From contig CANQRT010000002.1 in assembly GCA_947626325.1 (NCBI GenBank), positions 1-34,464 on the forward strand: a stretch of DNA of 34,464 bases. Direction: 5' to 3'. Of this stretch, positions 8,345-16,694 are shown piece after piece. How positions within the stretch are numbered: position 1 is the stretch's first letter; the number at the start of each line of letters is the position of its first letter. The notes beneath the pieces were generated by a model, which was not told the DNA's origin, did not search any database, and saw nothing but the letters and a program-made list of their open reading frames with translations. Source of the stretch: Candidatus Gastranaerophilales bacterium. GTDB taxonomy: Bacteria > Cyanobacteriota > Vampirovibrionia > Gastranaerophilales > Gastranaerophilaceae. Made by a program: the position numbers and the translations under genes.

Positions 8345-9961
8345 ATGGCGTTTACCATAGTTACTAAAAATTCAGAAAAAACATTTAAAGGCAAAGAACT
8401 TGTTAATATTTCATCTAAAGAAGGGTATGACTACCTTGCGGACTTTGGTTTTAATTATATGCTTACCGTTAAATATGATGAAAAAACAAATAAATGCACA
8501 GTTTTAAATCAATTTCACTGTGATAAGCTTTTGTTTAAAGGTGAACCCTTGCCAGACACATTAGAGGTTGATAAAACCTGCAGGCTTTTAGTTAAAAATT
8601 CCGATGATTTTATACAAATAAAATTAAATGCTTCACCAGTTAAAATAAAGCCTGACAATAATAATGTTAAACTTGAAGCTGAAAAGTTTACAGAGGCTGA
8701 TGTTGCTGATGTATATGGGAATAAAGTTAATGCGTCAGCTAAATTAAAATTAGAAAAAAGAAAATCTGAAATTGAAGCAGCCCGCGTTGCTATCACTAAA
8801 CAGGTTTACTATCACATTAACGACTTAACCCGCAAGTTATCAATGAATTCAAAAGCTGGAATAGTGCTTCATATTGCTTTATTGTTAGCTTCTTTAATAT
8901 TAGCTTTTGGATGTGCTAATTATTTTGCAGGACTTGAGCTTAAACAGGCGGAAAATATAATTCACATGCCTATTAACACTAAGATTATTTTAGTCTTTAC
9001 GGCATTAATATATGCGGCAGGGCTTGTTTTAAAACAGGGAGTTTTCTTATATTTCCAAAATAAAATTAATTCCGTATCAATAACCAATAAAATAGGTGAA
9101 AAACTTATGCTCGGATTTTCTGTAATACTGTTTTGCGGAATTTATTTTATAAATTTATTATATTATTTAACACCAGAAACAATGCCGTTTTTTGCGGTAT
9201 TTATGTCATTATTTTTCACTATAATTGCTTCAACACTTGCTGTTGCCTGCGGTTATTATAAGAATAATAACGTAGAAATGTCTAAAGAACTCAATAAATA
9301 TGAGTACAGAGAAGATTTTGAAGCAGTTGTTAGAGAGTACCGTCATTGGATTGAGATGTATATTAATTCTTTAACAAATTCAAAGATTAACAATATAAAA
9401 GATACTTTATTTAATTTACAATTAAAATCGGCGGGTGAGATTGTGCTTGGTGTGCTTACGGCTCCATTTCTTGCTTACGGAGTATCTAATACCCTTGCAA
9501 TGTGTTTCCCAGAAGCTGCAGGGTGGGTTAGAATTTCAAGTTTAAAATTCAGCCCTGTTTTCTTAACTCTTGCTTCTTTAATGATTATCTTCGCATTTTT
9601 TATGTTTGTTAACGGATTTTTGTGCAGTAAAAAAATACAAGCTTCAAATGTAATAAAAAATGACGGATTTAGTAATTATCTTCAGCACGGTGTTGAAATA
9701 TACGGTCTACAGGGAGTAAAAAGAATAGATGCTGATATGCGCAGGTCTTTTATTATAGGACTTTGCGTTATTTTAATAGAATTCACTATGAATATTTCAT
9801 ATTTTATGCAGGAAATGGGCAGTGAAATTACGGGCATGGTGTTGAGCTTTTTAGGTGCGCTTGTGCCTACGGCGCTTTTAATTGCGGAAACCTATATGCT
9901 GTCTGGACTTAAATTTAAAATAGAGTCGGGCAATGAATTACTGGCTAAAATAGAAAGATAA
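8345..9961 (+). CDS. Polytopic inner-membrane protein (about 8 TM) with N-terminal cytoplasmic beta domain
   Basis: Not recognised as a named family. Residues 1-105 are soluble and strand-rich, reminiscent of an FHA-like or small beta-sandwich domain, though no FHA signature residues can be claimed. A charged helical stretch (about 125-170) leads to eight hydrophobic segments in two groups of four, separated by a charged cytoplasmic-looking helical region around 315-355 (KELNKYEYREDFEAVVREYRH). A good AGGAGAT ribosome site lies 7 nt before the ATG. It lies 9 nt after the Gly-zipper protein gene and 3 nt before a TonB-like gene. Its position next to TonB-like proteins invites comparison with energising partners such as ExbB/TolQ. 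The topology is unlike their 3-TM layout, so that role is only a hypothesis. Confidence 0.72.
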   Translation: MAFTIVTKNSEKTFKGKELVNISSKEGYDYLADFGFNYMLTVKYDEKTNKCTVLNQFHCDKLLFKGEPLPDTLEVDKTCRLLVKNSDDFIQIKLNASPVKIKPDNNNVKLEAEKFTEADVADVYGNKVNASAKLKLEKRKSEIEAARVAITKQVYYHINDLTRKLSMNSKAGIVLHIALLLASLILAFGCANYFAGLELKQAENIIHMPINTKIILVFTALIYAAGLVLKQGVFLYFQNKINSVSITNKIGEKLMLGFSVILFCGIYFINLLYYLTPETMPFFAVFMSLFFTIIASTLAVACGYYKNNNVEMSKELNKYEYREDFEAVVREYRHWIEMYINSLTNSKINNIKDTLFNLQLKSAGEIVLGVLTAPFLAYGVSNTLAMCFPEAAGWVRISSLKFSPVFLTLASLMIIFAFFMFVNGFLCSKKIQASNVIKNDGFSNYLQHGVEIYGLQGVKRIDADMRRSFIIGLCVILIEFTMNISYFMQEMGSEITGMVLSFLGALVPTALLIAETYMLSGLKFKIESGNELLAKIER

Positions 9962-9964
9962 ACT

Positions 9965-10780
9965 GTGCAAAGAGCTTTTTTTACGATTTTAATAGTGATT
10001 TTAGTTGTTTTAACAATAATATTATGTGTTGTTAAACCTCAAATGCACAAGAATATATTAATTTATAACTCTGAATATCAAATAGCTTTAAAAGAGGATG
10101 AGCCTCAAAAACCTTTAGTTGAAAGATCAGTAGAGGTAATAAATAAAACTGTCGGTACAGTTAAGCAGGATGTGCCTCAAAAAACGCTAAATCAGCAGGC
10201 AAAAAATGATAATAAAATAGTTGTTAAGCAAACACTGCAAGTAAAATCCGAGGTTAAAAAAACGAATGCAAAACCTGTAGAAGTCTCACCTAAAGTGGTT
10301 AAAGAGGTAAAACCAATTCAGACAAAACAGGAAATTAAAAAAACAAATTCAATTGAAAATAAAGTGCCTCCAATTAATACAAATAATAATGTTCAAAAAA
10401 ATCAAAATATTGAGCAGAGCGAGGATATTATAAAGTGGAATAAATGGCGTTCTGATATTCAAAATCAAATTATGTGTGATGTAAAACTGCCTATGATACA
10501 AGAGGGAATAATTTTTAAATTTTCTTTTGATGTGGATAAATATGGTAAAATATCAAACGTAAAGACATGGTCAGAAAACTCAATGTATACTCCTTATGCA
10601 ATACAGTACATTGCGCCTGTAATAAGGAGTTATCAAGGGAAAAACTTATTAAATTTCCCCTCTGGCTCAAATAGGTATACAACGAGCGTAGAAGGCGGCT
10701 GGAAAATATCAAAGCAGGTTAAGTATTCAACGCCTCAAGACTTTAACGATACAGAAAAATTAAAAAAGATAATAAATTAA
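9965..10780 (+). CDS. TonB/TolA-like protein: N-terminal TM, K/P/V-rich linker, C-terminal domain
   Basis: The layout is that of a periplasm-spanning TonB or TolA protein: one N-terminal anchor (about 4-23), a 130-residue low-complexity Lys/Pro/Val/Gln linker with no cysteines, then a compact C-terminal domain (about 155-271). The domain has the TonB_C-style pattern: amphipathic start (KWNKWRSDIQNQI), beta strand FKFSFDVDKYGKISNVK, a helix (YTPYAIQYIAPVIRSY) and a closing strand. Such proteins transmit inner-membrane force or link to outer-membrane partners. The start is a GTG 3 nt after the previous stop; it is preferred because the TM segment begins immediately. No ExbB/ExbD or TolQ/TolR is present in the window. 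Membership of the TonB superfamily is likely, the partner is unknown. Confidence 0.7.
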   Translation: MQRAFFTILIVILVVLTIILCVVKPQMHKNILIYNSEYQIALKEDEPQKPLVERSVEVINKTVGTVKQDVPQKTLNQQAKNDNKIVVKQTLQVKSEVKKTNAKPVEVSPKVVKEVKPIQTKQEIKKTNSIENKVPPINTNNNVQKNQNIEQSEDIIKWNKWRSDIQNQIMCDVKLPMIQEGIIFKFSFDVDKYGKISNVKTWSENSMYTPYAIQYIAPVIRSYQGKNLLNFPSGSNRYTTSVEGGWKISKQVKYSTPQDFNDTEKLKKIIN

Positions 10781-10788
10781 GGTAAAAG

Positions 10789-11784
10789 ATGTATAAATGT
10801 AGTGATTGTGGCAGAGAATATCAAGAAAAACCTGATTTTTGCGAGTGCGGGAATAATATTTTTGAAGAAATTAATATAAATACTGCACCAAAAAGAACTG
10901 TTCAAAATCAGGAAATTGACCAGATCGTTCCAAATAATAACGATGATAAATTTTATATCTTTCTTGGTTTAATAATTTTTATAATGTTTTTTTTAGCTTT
11001 ACTATTTGTAGGGATAAAAAATATTAAAGCAAAAAACCAAACTGAAGAAAAACCTTCTGAAGTAAAAGAAGTTCAACAGGTAAAAACAGAAAATACAACA
11101 GCTGAAAGTCAATCAGCCCCAAAAGTAATAAAGCAGGTTTTTGTGGATACGTTAACCAATTTTGCACCAAAATCAGCGCCTGAACAAGTTCAAAAACCCG
11201 AGCAGCCCGTTAAAACAGCTAATCAGCCTAAAAAAACGGAAGCTGTAAAAAGTGTGGTTAAAGAGACTAAAAAACAGCAGACTAATCCTGTAAAAACTGC
11301 GCCAAAAACTGTTAAACCTGCACAAACAACTTCCCCGCAGCCAAAACCTCAACAGCTTGCGCAGGTTCAAATACCGAAGCAACAGACAACACAACCACAA
11401 AATACTGCACCGCAACAGACACAGCCATCATCTCAATTGCCATACTTGAAAATGCCTGTTCAAACCCCCGTTAATACTGCGGCATTAAAAAAAGAATTAT
11501 TGCAATATAAAATTTCATTAAGAAATAAAATAAGTGCAGATATTAATTTTATTAATGTTATAGGTGACGGAACCTGCGTGATAACTTTTAAAATAAGCTC
11601 ATCGGGTAAATTAACAAATAGAGCCTTTGCGAAACAATCAGATAATGAAAGTTTAAATGACGCAGTATATTCAGCAGTTATGCGTCACCCTGCTTTTAAT
11701 CCTCCGCCAACGGGGTATAAAAATGAAACGCTAAGATTAACAGTTAAAAAATTCGGTTCAAATTTTGAAGTGGATTTAAGTTAA
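10789..11784 (+). CDS. Zinc-ribbon / TM / Pro-Gln-rich linker / TonB-C-like fusion protein
   Basis: A 331-residue protein with an unusual order. Residues 1-22 form a small zinc ribbon (C4, C7, C18, C20; YKCSDCGREY...FCEC) placed before the only membrane segment (55-76), so the ribbon faces the cytoplasm. A long P/Q/K-rich linker (about 80-225) would span the periplasm. The C-terminal ~100 residues resemble TonB_C/TolA domain III (DGTCVITFKISSSGKL, then AVYSAVMRHPAFNPPP). TonB proteins normally have only a short cytoplasmic tail, so a metal-binding head would let this one sense or bind something inside the cell. It follows the other TonB-like gene by 8 nt. Its TAA stop shares a TTAA with the stop of the convergent VWA gene. 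Confidence 0.72.
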   Translation: MYKCSDCGREYQEKPDFCECGNNIFEEININTAPKRTVQNQEIDQIVPNNNDDKFYIFLGLIIFIMFFLALLFVGIKNIKAKNQTEEKPSEVKEVQQVKTENTTAESQSAPKVIKQVFVDTLTNFAPKSAPEQVQKPEQPVKTANQPKKTEAVKSVVKETKKQQTNPVKTAPKTVKPAQTTSPQPKPQQLAQVQIPKQQTTQPQNTAPQQTQPSSQLPYLKMPVQTPVNTAALKKELLQYKISLRNKISADINFINVIGDGTCVITFKISSSGKLTNRAFAKQSDNESLNDAVYSAVMRHPAFNPPPTGYKNETLRLTVKKFGSNFEVDLS

Positions 11785-12692
11785 TCTTTTACATATTCAT
11801 AATACTGTTCGTTTTGAGGCTGTGTTTCAACATAAATATGTGTATCTGGTGCTGGATTTTGAATGGAATCGGTTATTACATTTATAAAACTGCCTATATC
11901 AACAGGGTTATATAAATGTCCGCCTGTTTCTGTTGCTAAACATCTTAAAGCGTTTGAGCTTGAAGAAACCAAAACAACATCAATTACAACATCTTTGCGC
12001 TGCTTCATTAATGCACGTGCAAAGGCACACGGGTCTCCTCCGCAGTTTTCACCGCCGTCAGTGATTAATATTATTTTTTTGGGCGAAGTTGTATCCATAC
12101 CTTTAAAGTCGTATTTTACTGCTTGTTCAAGTGACAAGGTAAGCGGAGTTGAACCGCCCAATTGAACCGAGCGCATTCCGCTGCTTAATGCTGCTGCATT
12201 ATCTGAAGCTATTGGTGTTACCTGCATGGTAGCAGAACATGAACCCGTTACTTTGCCTAAATAAGATTCTGTTCCGCTTTTTACTTTATAGCTTCCGTCT
12301 TTCTTTTTTACTACTTCCTTTACTTTACCCATAATGGGATTATACGGGTTATTTCCGCCGTCGTGGCCAAAGACTCTAAACCCTGTTTTAATTGTTGGAG
12401 GAAGCTGGGATATTATTCCTGCCATATAGCTTTTTGCGGCTTCTATCCAGTTATACATGCTTCCCGAGTAATCCATTACAATATCAATAGTGCCTACGTT
12501 ACCTGCTGTTGCTTGTTTTTTAGCAACATATTGCTGACCATAATAATTATTATATAGGTTTTGCGGTTTGCTATTTTGTGTTTGACCATTAGGTGCGGTT
12601 ACTTTTCCGCTCGTATTAACCTTGTATTTCTGCGCAAATGCGCTTAAACTTATTAACATTGTTACTATTAATACTGTTATAATTCTTTTCAT
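11781..12692 (-). CDS. Exported von Willebrand factor A (VWA) domain protein
   Basis: A signal peptide (1-20, SLSAFA) is followed by a short N/Q/Y-rich segment and a VWA domain (about 66-280). The metal-ion-dependent adhesion site is complete: DYSGS (74-78), T182 in GGSTPLTLSLEQ, and TDGG (211-214). Two cysteines in ENCGGDPC may form a disulfide. It should act outside the inner membrane as a metal-dependent binding or scaffold module. A GAGG ribosome site lies 5-6 nt before the ATG. It is transcribed behind the DPM1-like glycosyltransferase (9-nt gap) and converges on the TonB-like fusion gene with a 4-bp overlap of stop codons. The ligand is unknown; the neighbouring TonB-like operon is a candidate partner by proximity only. 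Confidence 0.85.
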   Translation of the reverse strand: MKRIITVLIVTMLISLSAFAQKYKVNTSGKVTAPNGQTQNSKPQNLYNNYYGQQYVAKKQATAGNVGTIDIVMDYSGSMYNWIEAAKSYMAGIISQLPPTIKTGFRVFGHDGGNNPYNPIMGKVKEVVKKKDGSYKVKSGTESYLGKVTGSCSATMQVTPIASDNAAALSSGMRSVQLGGSTPLTLSLEQAVKYDFKGMDTTSPKKIILITDGGENCGGDPCAFARALMKQRKDVVIDVVLVSSSSNALRCLATETGGHLYNPVDIGSFINVITDSIQNPAPDTHIYVETQPQNEQYYEYVKD

Positions 12693-12701
12693 ATCAGCCT
12701 C

Positions 12702-13394
12702 TTAATCCTTAAATTTATATTTTATTAAAGTAAAAATAGCGTGCAATCCGTCTTTCCAATTGATTTTTTTACCTTCGCTGTGCGCTCTGCCATTGTATGA
12801 TATTGCTACTTCCTTTATTTTTGCTTTTTTCTTCATTAATTTAGCAGTTATTTCTGGCTCAAAATCAAATCTATCAGATTTTATTTCTATTGATTGTATT
12901 ATTTCTTTTTTAAATGCTTTATAGCAGGTTTCCATATCGCTTATGGCACATCCATATAATACATTAGTTAATAAAGTTAAGAATTTATTTGCAAGTTTAT
13001 TTTTAAATATGAAATTTTCACTGTTTTCTGTATTTATAAAACGTGAGCCGTAGACAACATCGGCTTCATTATTAATAAGCAAAGGAAGCAGTTTATTATA
13101 ATCCTCGGGAGAGTATTCTAAATCAGCATCTTGAATTACGACAAAATCGCCTGTCGCTTCTTTTAAGGAGGTTCTTATTGCTGCGCCTTTCCCTTGGTTT
13201 TTTGAGTGAAATAATACTTTGTATTTACCCTCAAACTCTTTAATAATATCAGTAGTGCCGTCTGTTGAGGCATCATCTGTTATAATTATTTCTTTTTCAA
13301 GCCCGCAAAAATCCGCATTTTCAACTTTCTCCAGCAAAAGTTTCAATGTATCTTTTTCATTATATACGGGGATTATTATACTTACTTTTTGCAT
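12702..13394 (-). CDS. Glycosyltransferase family 2, dolichol/polyprenyl-phosphate mannosyltransferase (DPM1)-like
   Basis: A 230-residue soluble GT-A enzyme that probably transfers a hexose from a nucleotide sugar to a polyprenyl phosphate at the cytoplasmic face. It has the N-terminal SIIIPVYNEKDTL strand, TDDASTDGT around 39-47, NQGKGAAIRTSL, and the metal-binding QDADLEYSPEDY. The later VYGSRF and SDMETCYKAF blocks are typical of DPM1-like family members. No C-terminal membrane helices are present, as in the short DPM1 form. The promoter region is shared with the divergent response regulator at 13490. The sugar and the acceptor glycan are unknown. Confidence 0.87.
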   Translation of the reverse strand: MQKVSIIIPVYNEKDTLKLLLEKVENADFCGLEKEIIITDDASTDGTTDIIKEFEGKYKVLFHSKNQGKGAAIRTSLKEATGDFVVIQDADLEYSPEDYNKLLPLLINNEADVVYGSRFINTENSENFIFKNKLANKFLTLLTNVLYGCAISDMETCYKAFKKEIIQSIEIKSDRFDFEPEITAKLMKKKAKIKEVAISYNGRAHSEGKKINWKDGLHAIFTLIKYKFKD

Positions 13395-13425
13395 ATTTAA
13401 AAACCTTAAGATATATTGTATAATG

Positions 13426-13438
13426 AAACTGTCAGTTT
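13426..13438. promoter_or_regulatory. Small palindrome in the divergent promoter region of the GT2 and response-regulator genes
   Basis: AAACTG-T-CAGTTT is a perfect 6+1+6 palindrome directly after a TATAAT (13419-13424). It lies about 50 nt before the response-regulator ATG and could be an operator, possibly for autoregulation. No -35 box at good spacing was found. Confidence 0.3.
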
Positions 13439-13489
13439 GTTAAGAAATTTCCCAAATTGCATTAGGAACAGAGTTATTATTGGAGCTAT

Positions 13490-14119
13490 ATGTATAAAAT
13501 ATTGATAGTGGAAGACCATGCATTAATAAGGTTCGGGCTTAAAACAGCGTTTGAAACCAAAGAATTTATATCAGATATATACGAGGCTGACAACGCTCAA
13601 GACGCTTATAATATTGTAAAAAAAACGCATATTGATGCAGTTATAATGGATTTAGGACTGCCCGACACCAATGGGATTGAGGCTTCAAGGGAAATAAACA
13701 GGATTAATAAAGATATAAAAATTATAATATTAACTTCACATAACTCCGAGCAGGAAGTGTCGGAGTCCATAAAAGCAGGTGCAAGAGCTTATTGCAGTAA
13801 AGATATTAATCCCGACAGGCTTGCAGATATTGTAAATATGGTTATGGACGGTGCTTTATGGTTTGACCCAAAAGTAGCCGATACTGTTTTGAACTTAATT
13901 TCTGCTCCTAAGAAAAATGTAAAAATAAAAGATGATTATAATCTTACTGACCGAGAACATCAGGTATTGCAATATATATGCGACGGGCTGAATAACACTG
14001 AAATTTCAAAACTGCTTGATGTAAGTATTAACACAGTTAAAGTCCACGTAAGCAGTATTATTCAAAAACTTGGTGTTGATGACAGAACTCAGGTTGTTGT
14101 TAAAGCGCTAAATAAATAA
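13490..14119 (+). CDS. NarL/FixJ-family response regulator, orphan
   Basis: A 209-residue two-domain regulator. The receiver domain (1-~120) has the acidic pair E8-D9, the phosphoacceptor D54 in DAVIMDLGLPD, a conserved Thr in ILTSHN (about 82) and Lys in SKD (about 104). The C-terminal LuxR-type helix-turn-helix (about 150-205) reads LTDREHQVLQYICDGLNNTEIS...SINTVKVHVSSIIQKLGV, the canonical DNA-binding block. It would be phosphorylated by a sensor kinase and bind promoters, but no histidine kinase lies in the window. A GGAG ribosome site lies 7 nt before the ATG. Its 3' end overlaps the convergent GT2 gene by 12 bp. Confidence 0.93.
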   Translation: MYKILIVEDHALIRFGLKTAFETKEFISDIYEADNAQDAYNIVKKTHIDAVIMDLGLPDTNGIEASREINRINKDIKIIILTSHNSEQEVSESIKAGARAYCSKDINPDRLADIVNMVMDGALWFDPKVADTVLNLISAPKKNVKIKDDYNLTDREHQVLQYICDGLNNTEISKLLDVSINTVKVHVSSIIQKLGVDDRTQVVVKALNK

Positions 14120-15100
14120 TGATTTGAATAGTCCTTTAAAAAATTTTCTGTCAAACGAAAAGAAAATTCTTTTATAAATCAAGACTATATTTGCCCTGTT
14201 TAATTTTTCCTTAAAATACTGCTCATTTTCTTTAATAAATTTAAACATTTGGCTTCTGATTTTTTTATTGTTTCTAAAATATTTATTTTGGGTATGTTCT
14301 TTAAAATATTTTTTATTTCCCATAATAGGATTAGCCAAAGAATAATTAGAATTGTGGCGTCTATAGGCAAATAAAACCTTTTCAATTACTGCACTTGAGC
14401 CGATTAAATGGCAGAAAGAAAAAATAAATTTATCTGCTGTTATTTTTAACTTTTTGGAGTTTTCAAGCAATAAAAGCATATCGCAGACAGATTTTCTCAT
14501 CATAGCAGATGAAGTCGGGCCCCAGTGCCAAGAGGCAAAACTATATTTGTCATTATCTAATACTTTTACACTTGTTTCCGTTGTATTGATTGAATTTGCG
14601 CTTCTATATTCGTTTAATTCTTCATACGATTTTAATTTGATTTCAAGGTTTTCATTTATTTTAACGGGGCTGTCAGGGGAGTTAATTGTGTGCAAAACAT
14701 TGTTTTTATCAATTTCAGCTTGAGCGCAAGTTGTAAGAGCAACAGGGGTTTTAAGATGAGTTTCCATGTGTATTGTGCAGTATTCGGGAAAAAGCATATC
14801 ATCGCCGTCTATTGCACATACAAATTGACCTGATGCAGACTTTAATCCTTTTAAAAATGATTGAAACTGCCCGATATTTGTTTCATTTTGAAGAAATTTA
14901 ATATCAAGGTCGGCATTTTGTGAAATAAAATCAATAATTTTTTCTTTTGTATTGTCTTTAGAGTTGTCATCAACAACGATTATTTCAAAGTTTTTATATG
15001 TTTGATTTTTAATGCTTTTCAAGCAATCACACACAAAATCTTCAAAATTGTGTGTGATTACAATAAAAGATACTTTAGGTAAATTTAAAAAATCTTCCAT
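14108..15100 (-). CDS. Glycosyltransferase family 2
   Basis: A GT-A fold enzyme of about 330 residues: VSFIVITHNFEDFV at the start, VVDDNSKDNT for the nucleotide-sugar site, NIGQFQSFLKGL, and the DxD-type CAIDGDDMLFPEY motif that binds the metal. The C-terminal half (about 190-330) is basic and helical and may bind the acceptor or the membrane surface. I prefer the ATG at 15100, 4 nt after the gltX stop; a TTG at 15112 is also in frame but weaker. No clear ribosome site is present, so it probably depends on gltX translation. It is likely involved in lipopolysaccharide or capsule decoration. The sugar is unknown. Confidence 0.85.
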   Translation of the reverse strand: MEDFLNLPKVSFIVITHNFEDFVCDCLKSIKNQTYKNFEIIVVDDNSKDNTKEKIIDFISQNADLDIKFLQNETNIGQFQSFLKGLKSASGQFVCAIDGDDMLFPEYCTIHMETHLKTPVALTTCAQAEIDKNNVLHTINSPDSPVKINENLEIKLKSYEELNEYRSANSINTTETSVKVLDNDKYSFASWHWGPTSSAMMRKSVCDMLLLLENSKKLKITADKFIFSFCHLIGSSAVIEKVLFAYRRHNSNYSLANPIMGNKKYFKEHTQNKYFRNNKKIRSQMFKFIKENEQYFKEKLNRANIVLIYKRIFFSFDRKFFKGLFKSLFI

Positions 15101-15104
15101 TATT

Positions 15105-16574
15105 CTAAACAATAGCTTTTTCTATACGATATTTTACTTTATCTTTTCCTAAAACTTCAAGGATTACGCCCATATCGGCGCCGTGGGTTCTGCCAGTCAG
15201 GGCAGCTCTTACTGTCCACATTGTTTCTTTAGGTTTAATTCCAAAGTTTTCTTTAAAATATGCTCTGAAATCAGCCAATTGCTCGTGCAATTTTTCTTCG
15301 TTGTTAAAGTCATAACCGTCTAATTGAGAGTCAAAATATTTCAATATATTTTGAGCCTGCTCAGTTGTGATGTTCTTTTCCTTAACGCCATCTTCATACT
15401 CAACATCTTTGCCGAAGAAATATGCGACATCGTTTGTTAAATCGGATAATATTGTAATAGGTTCGCGGGTTGCTTCTATTATTTTTTCAAGCTGAGCTTC
15501 AGTTATTTCATTTAAGTCATATTTACTCAAATACGGCTTTGCCAACTGTGTAAGCTTTTTAATATCCATTTTCTTAATATATTGACCGTTCATCCAGTTT
15601 AATTTGTCATATTCAAATATTGAGTTAGAAGAAGAAACTTCGTTAATTCTGAAATCTTGTGCAATTTCATCCAGAGTTTTAATTTCCTGCCCGTCAGACG
15701 GAGCCCAGCCTAACAGAGCAACAAAGTTTAACAGTGCTTCTGTTAAATATCCTTTTTCAACGAACTCCGAAACCGCAGTTGCGCCGTGGCGTTTGGAAAG
15801 TTTGCTTCTGTCGGGTGCAAGTATCATGCCTAAATGTCCAAACCTTGGTACTTCAGCACCCAACGCTTCATATATTAATATTTGTTTAAACGTATTTGAA
15901 ATATGGTCTTCTCCCCTTATAATGTGGGATATTTTCATTAACATATCATCAATAACGACGGCAAAATTGTAAGTAGGAGTTCCGTTTGATTTCATAATTA
16001 CAAAGTCGCCGATTAAACTTGTATCTTGATGCAAGTCGCCTTTTACAAGGTCGTCAAAATGTATTATCGGTGAGTCATGGAATGCTTTTTGCGCTTTTGA
16101 TATTGAAAAGCGAATAGCGGGTTTTCTGCCCTCTGCTCTATATTTAGCCTTTTGTTCCTCTGTTAAATTTTCGCATTTTTTAGAGTAAACATAAGCGCGT
16201 TTAGCCTTTGTAGCTTCTTCTTTTTCGGCTTCAAGTTCTTCTGGAGTGCAGAAGCATTCATAAGCGAAACCTTTATCCAAAAGCATTTGAGCGTACTTAG
16301 GATAAATGTCAAATCTTTCTGATTGAGTATAAGGGCCGTAAGCTCCGCCAACATCTGGGCCCTCGTCCCAGTTCAAGCCCAGAGCTTTTAAGCTGTCAAA
16401 AATGTTATCTATATATGCCTGACTTGTTCTTTCAGCGTCCGTATCTTCAATTCTTAAAACATACTTTCCGCCGTTTTTCTTAGCGAATAAATAGTTAAAC
16501 AAGGCTGTTCTTGCCGTTCCTATATGCAGATTACCGCTTGGTGACGGTGCAATTCTGACTCTAATTTCGTCCAT
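15105..16574 (-). CDS. gltX: Glutamate--tRNA ligase
   Basis: Class I aminoacyl-tRNA synthetase that charges tRNA-Glu, or both tRNA-Glu and tRNA-Gln if non-discriminating, with glutamate. The HIGH signature appears as PSGNLHIGTARTALFN near the start and the KMSKS signature as KLSKRHGA. The Glu-binding RIEDTD block and the GEDHISNTFKQ block are present, and the C-terminal helical anticodon-binding domain is complete; the length of 489 residues is normal. The start is set at 16574 rather than the in-frame ATG at 16586, because GGAGAG lies just before the second ATG and overlaps the first. The GT2 gene follows directly. Confidence 0.95.
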   Translation of the reverse strand: MDEIRVRIAPSPSGNLHIGTARTALFNYLFAKKNGGKYVLRIEDTDAERTSQAYIDNIFDSLKALGLNWDEGPDVGGAYGPYTQSERFDIYPKYAQMLLDKGFAYECFCTPEELEAEKEEATKAKRAYVYSKKCENLTEEQKAKYRAEGRKPAIRFSISKAQKAFHDSPIIHFDDLVKGDLHQDTSLIGDFVIMKSNGTPTYNFAVVIDDMLMKISHIIRGEDHISNTFKQILIYEALGAEVPRFGHLGMILAPDRSKLSKRHGATAVSEFVEKGYLTEALLNFVALLGWAPSDGQEIKTLDEIAQDFRINEVSSSNSIFEYDKLNWMNGQYIKKMDIKKLTQLAKPYLSKYDLNEITEAQLEKIIEATREPITILSDLTNDVAYFFGKDVEYEDGVKEKNITTEQAQNILKYFDSQLDGYDFNNEEKLHEQLADFRAYFKENFGIKPKETMWTVRAALTGRTHGADMGVILEVLGKDKVKYRIEKAIV

Positions 16575-16578
16575 TTTT

Positions 16579-16584
16579 CTCTCC
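16579..16584 (-). promoter_or_regulatory. Ribosome binding site that fixes the gltX start
   Basis: GGAGAG on the minus strand, with its GGAG core 6 nt before the ATG at 16574. The alternative upstream ATG (16586) overlaps this site and has no good site of its own. Confidence 0.65.
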
Positions 16585-16641
16585 ATTTATCCTGTTATAA
16601 TTTAATTTTATTACAAAAAAATTAAAAAATAAAAACTATTC

Positions 16642-16694
16642 AAAACAAATAAAACAAATAATATAAACAAAATAAAGAAAACAAATAATATAAA
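16642..16694. repeat. AT-rich direct repeats at the edge of a palindromic element
   Basis: A 17-bp word beginning AAAACAAATAATATA occurs exactly at 16651-16667 and again at 16678-16694; its first nine bases also occur at 16642-16650. The second copy is the left arm of the long palindrome that follows, so the repeats may have arisen by slippage of that arm. Confidence 0.6.

Noticed and set aside
9965-10780. Calling the GTG-start protein a true TonB for siderophore uptake
   Set aside because: The layout fits TonB/TolA, but there is no receptor, ExbB or ExbD nearby and the C-terminal domain is divergent, so only TonB/TolA-like is justified.
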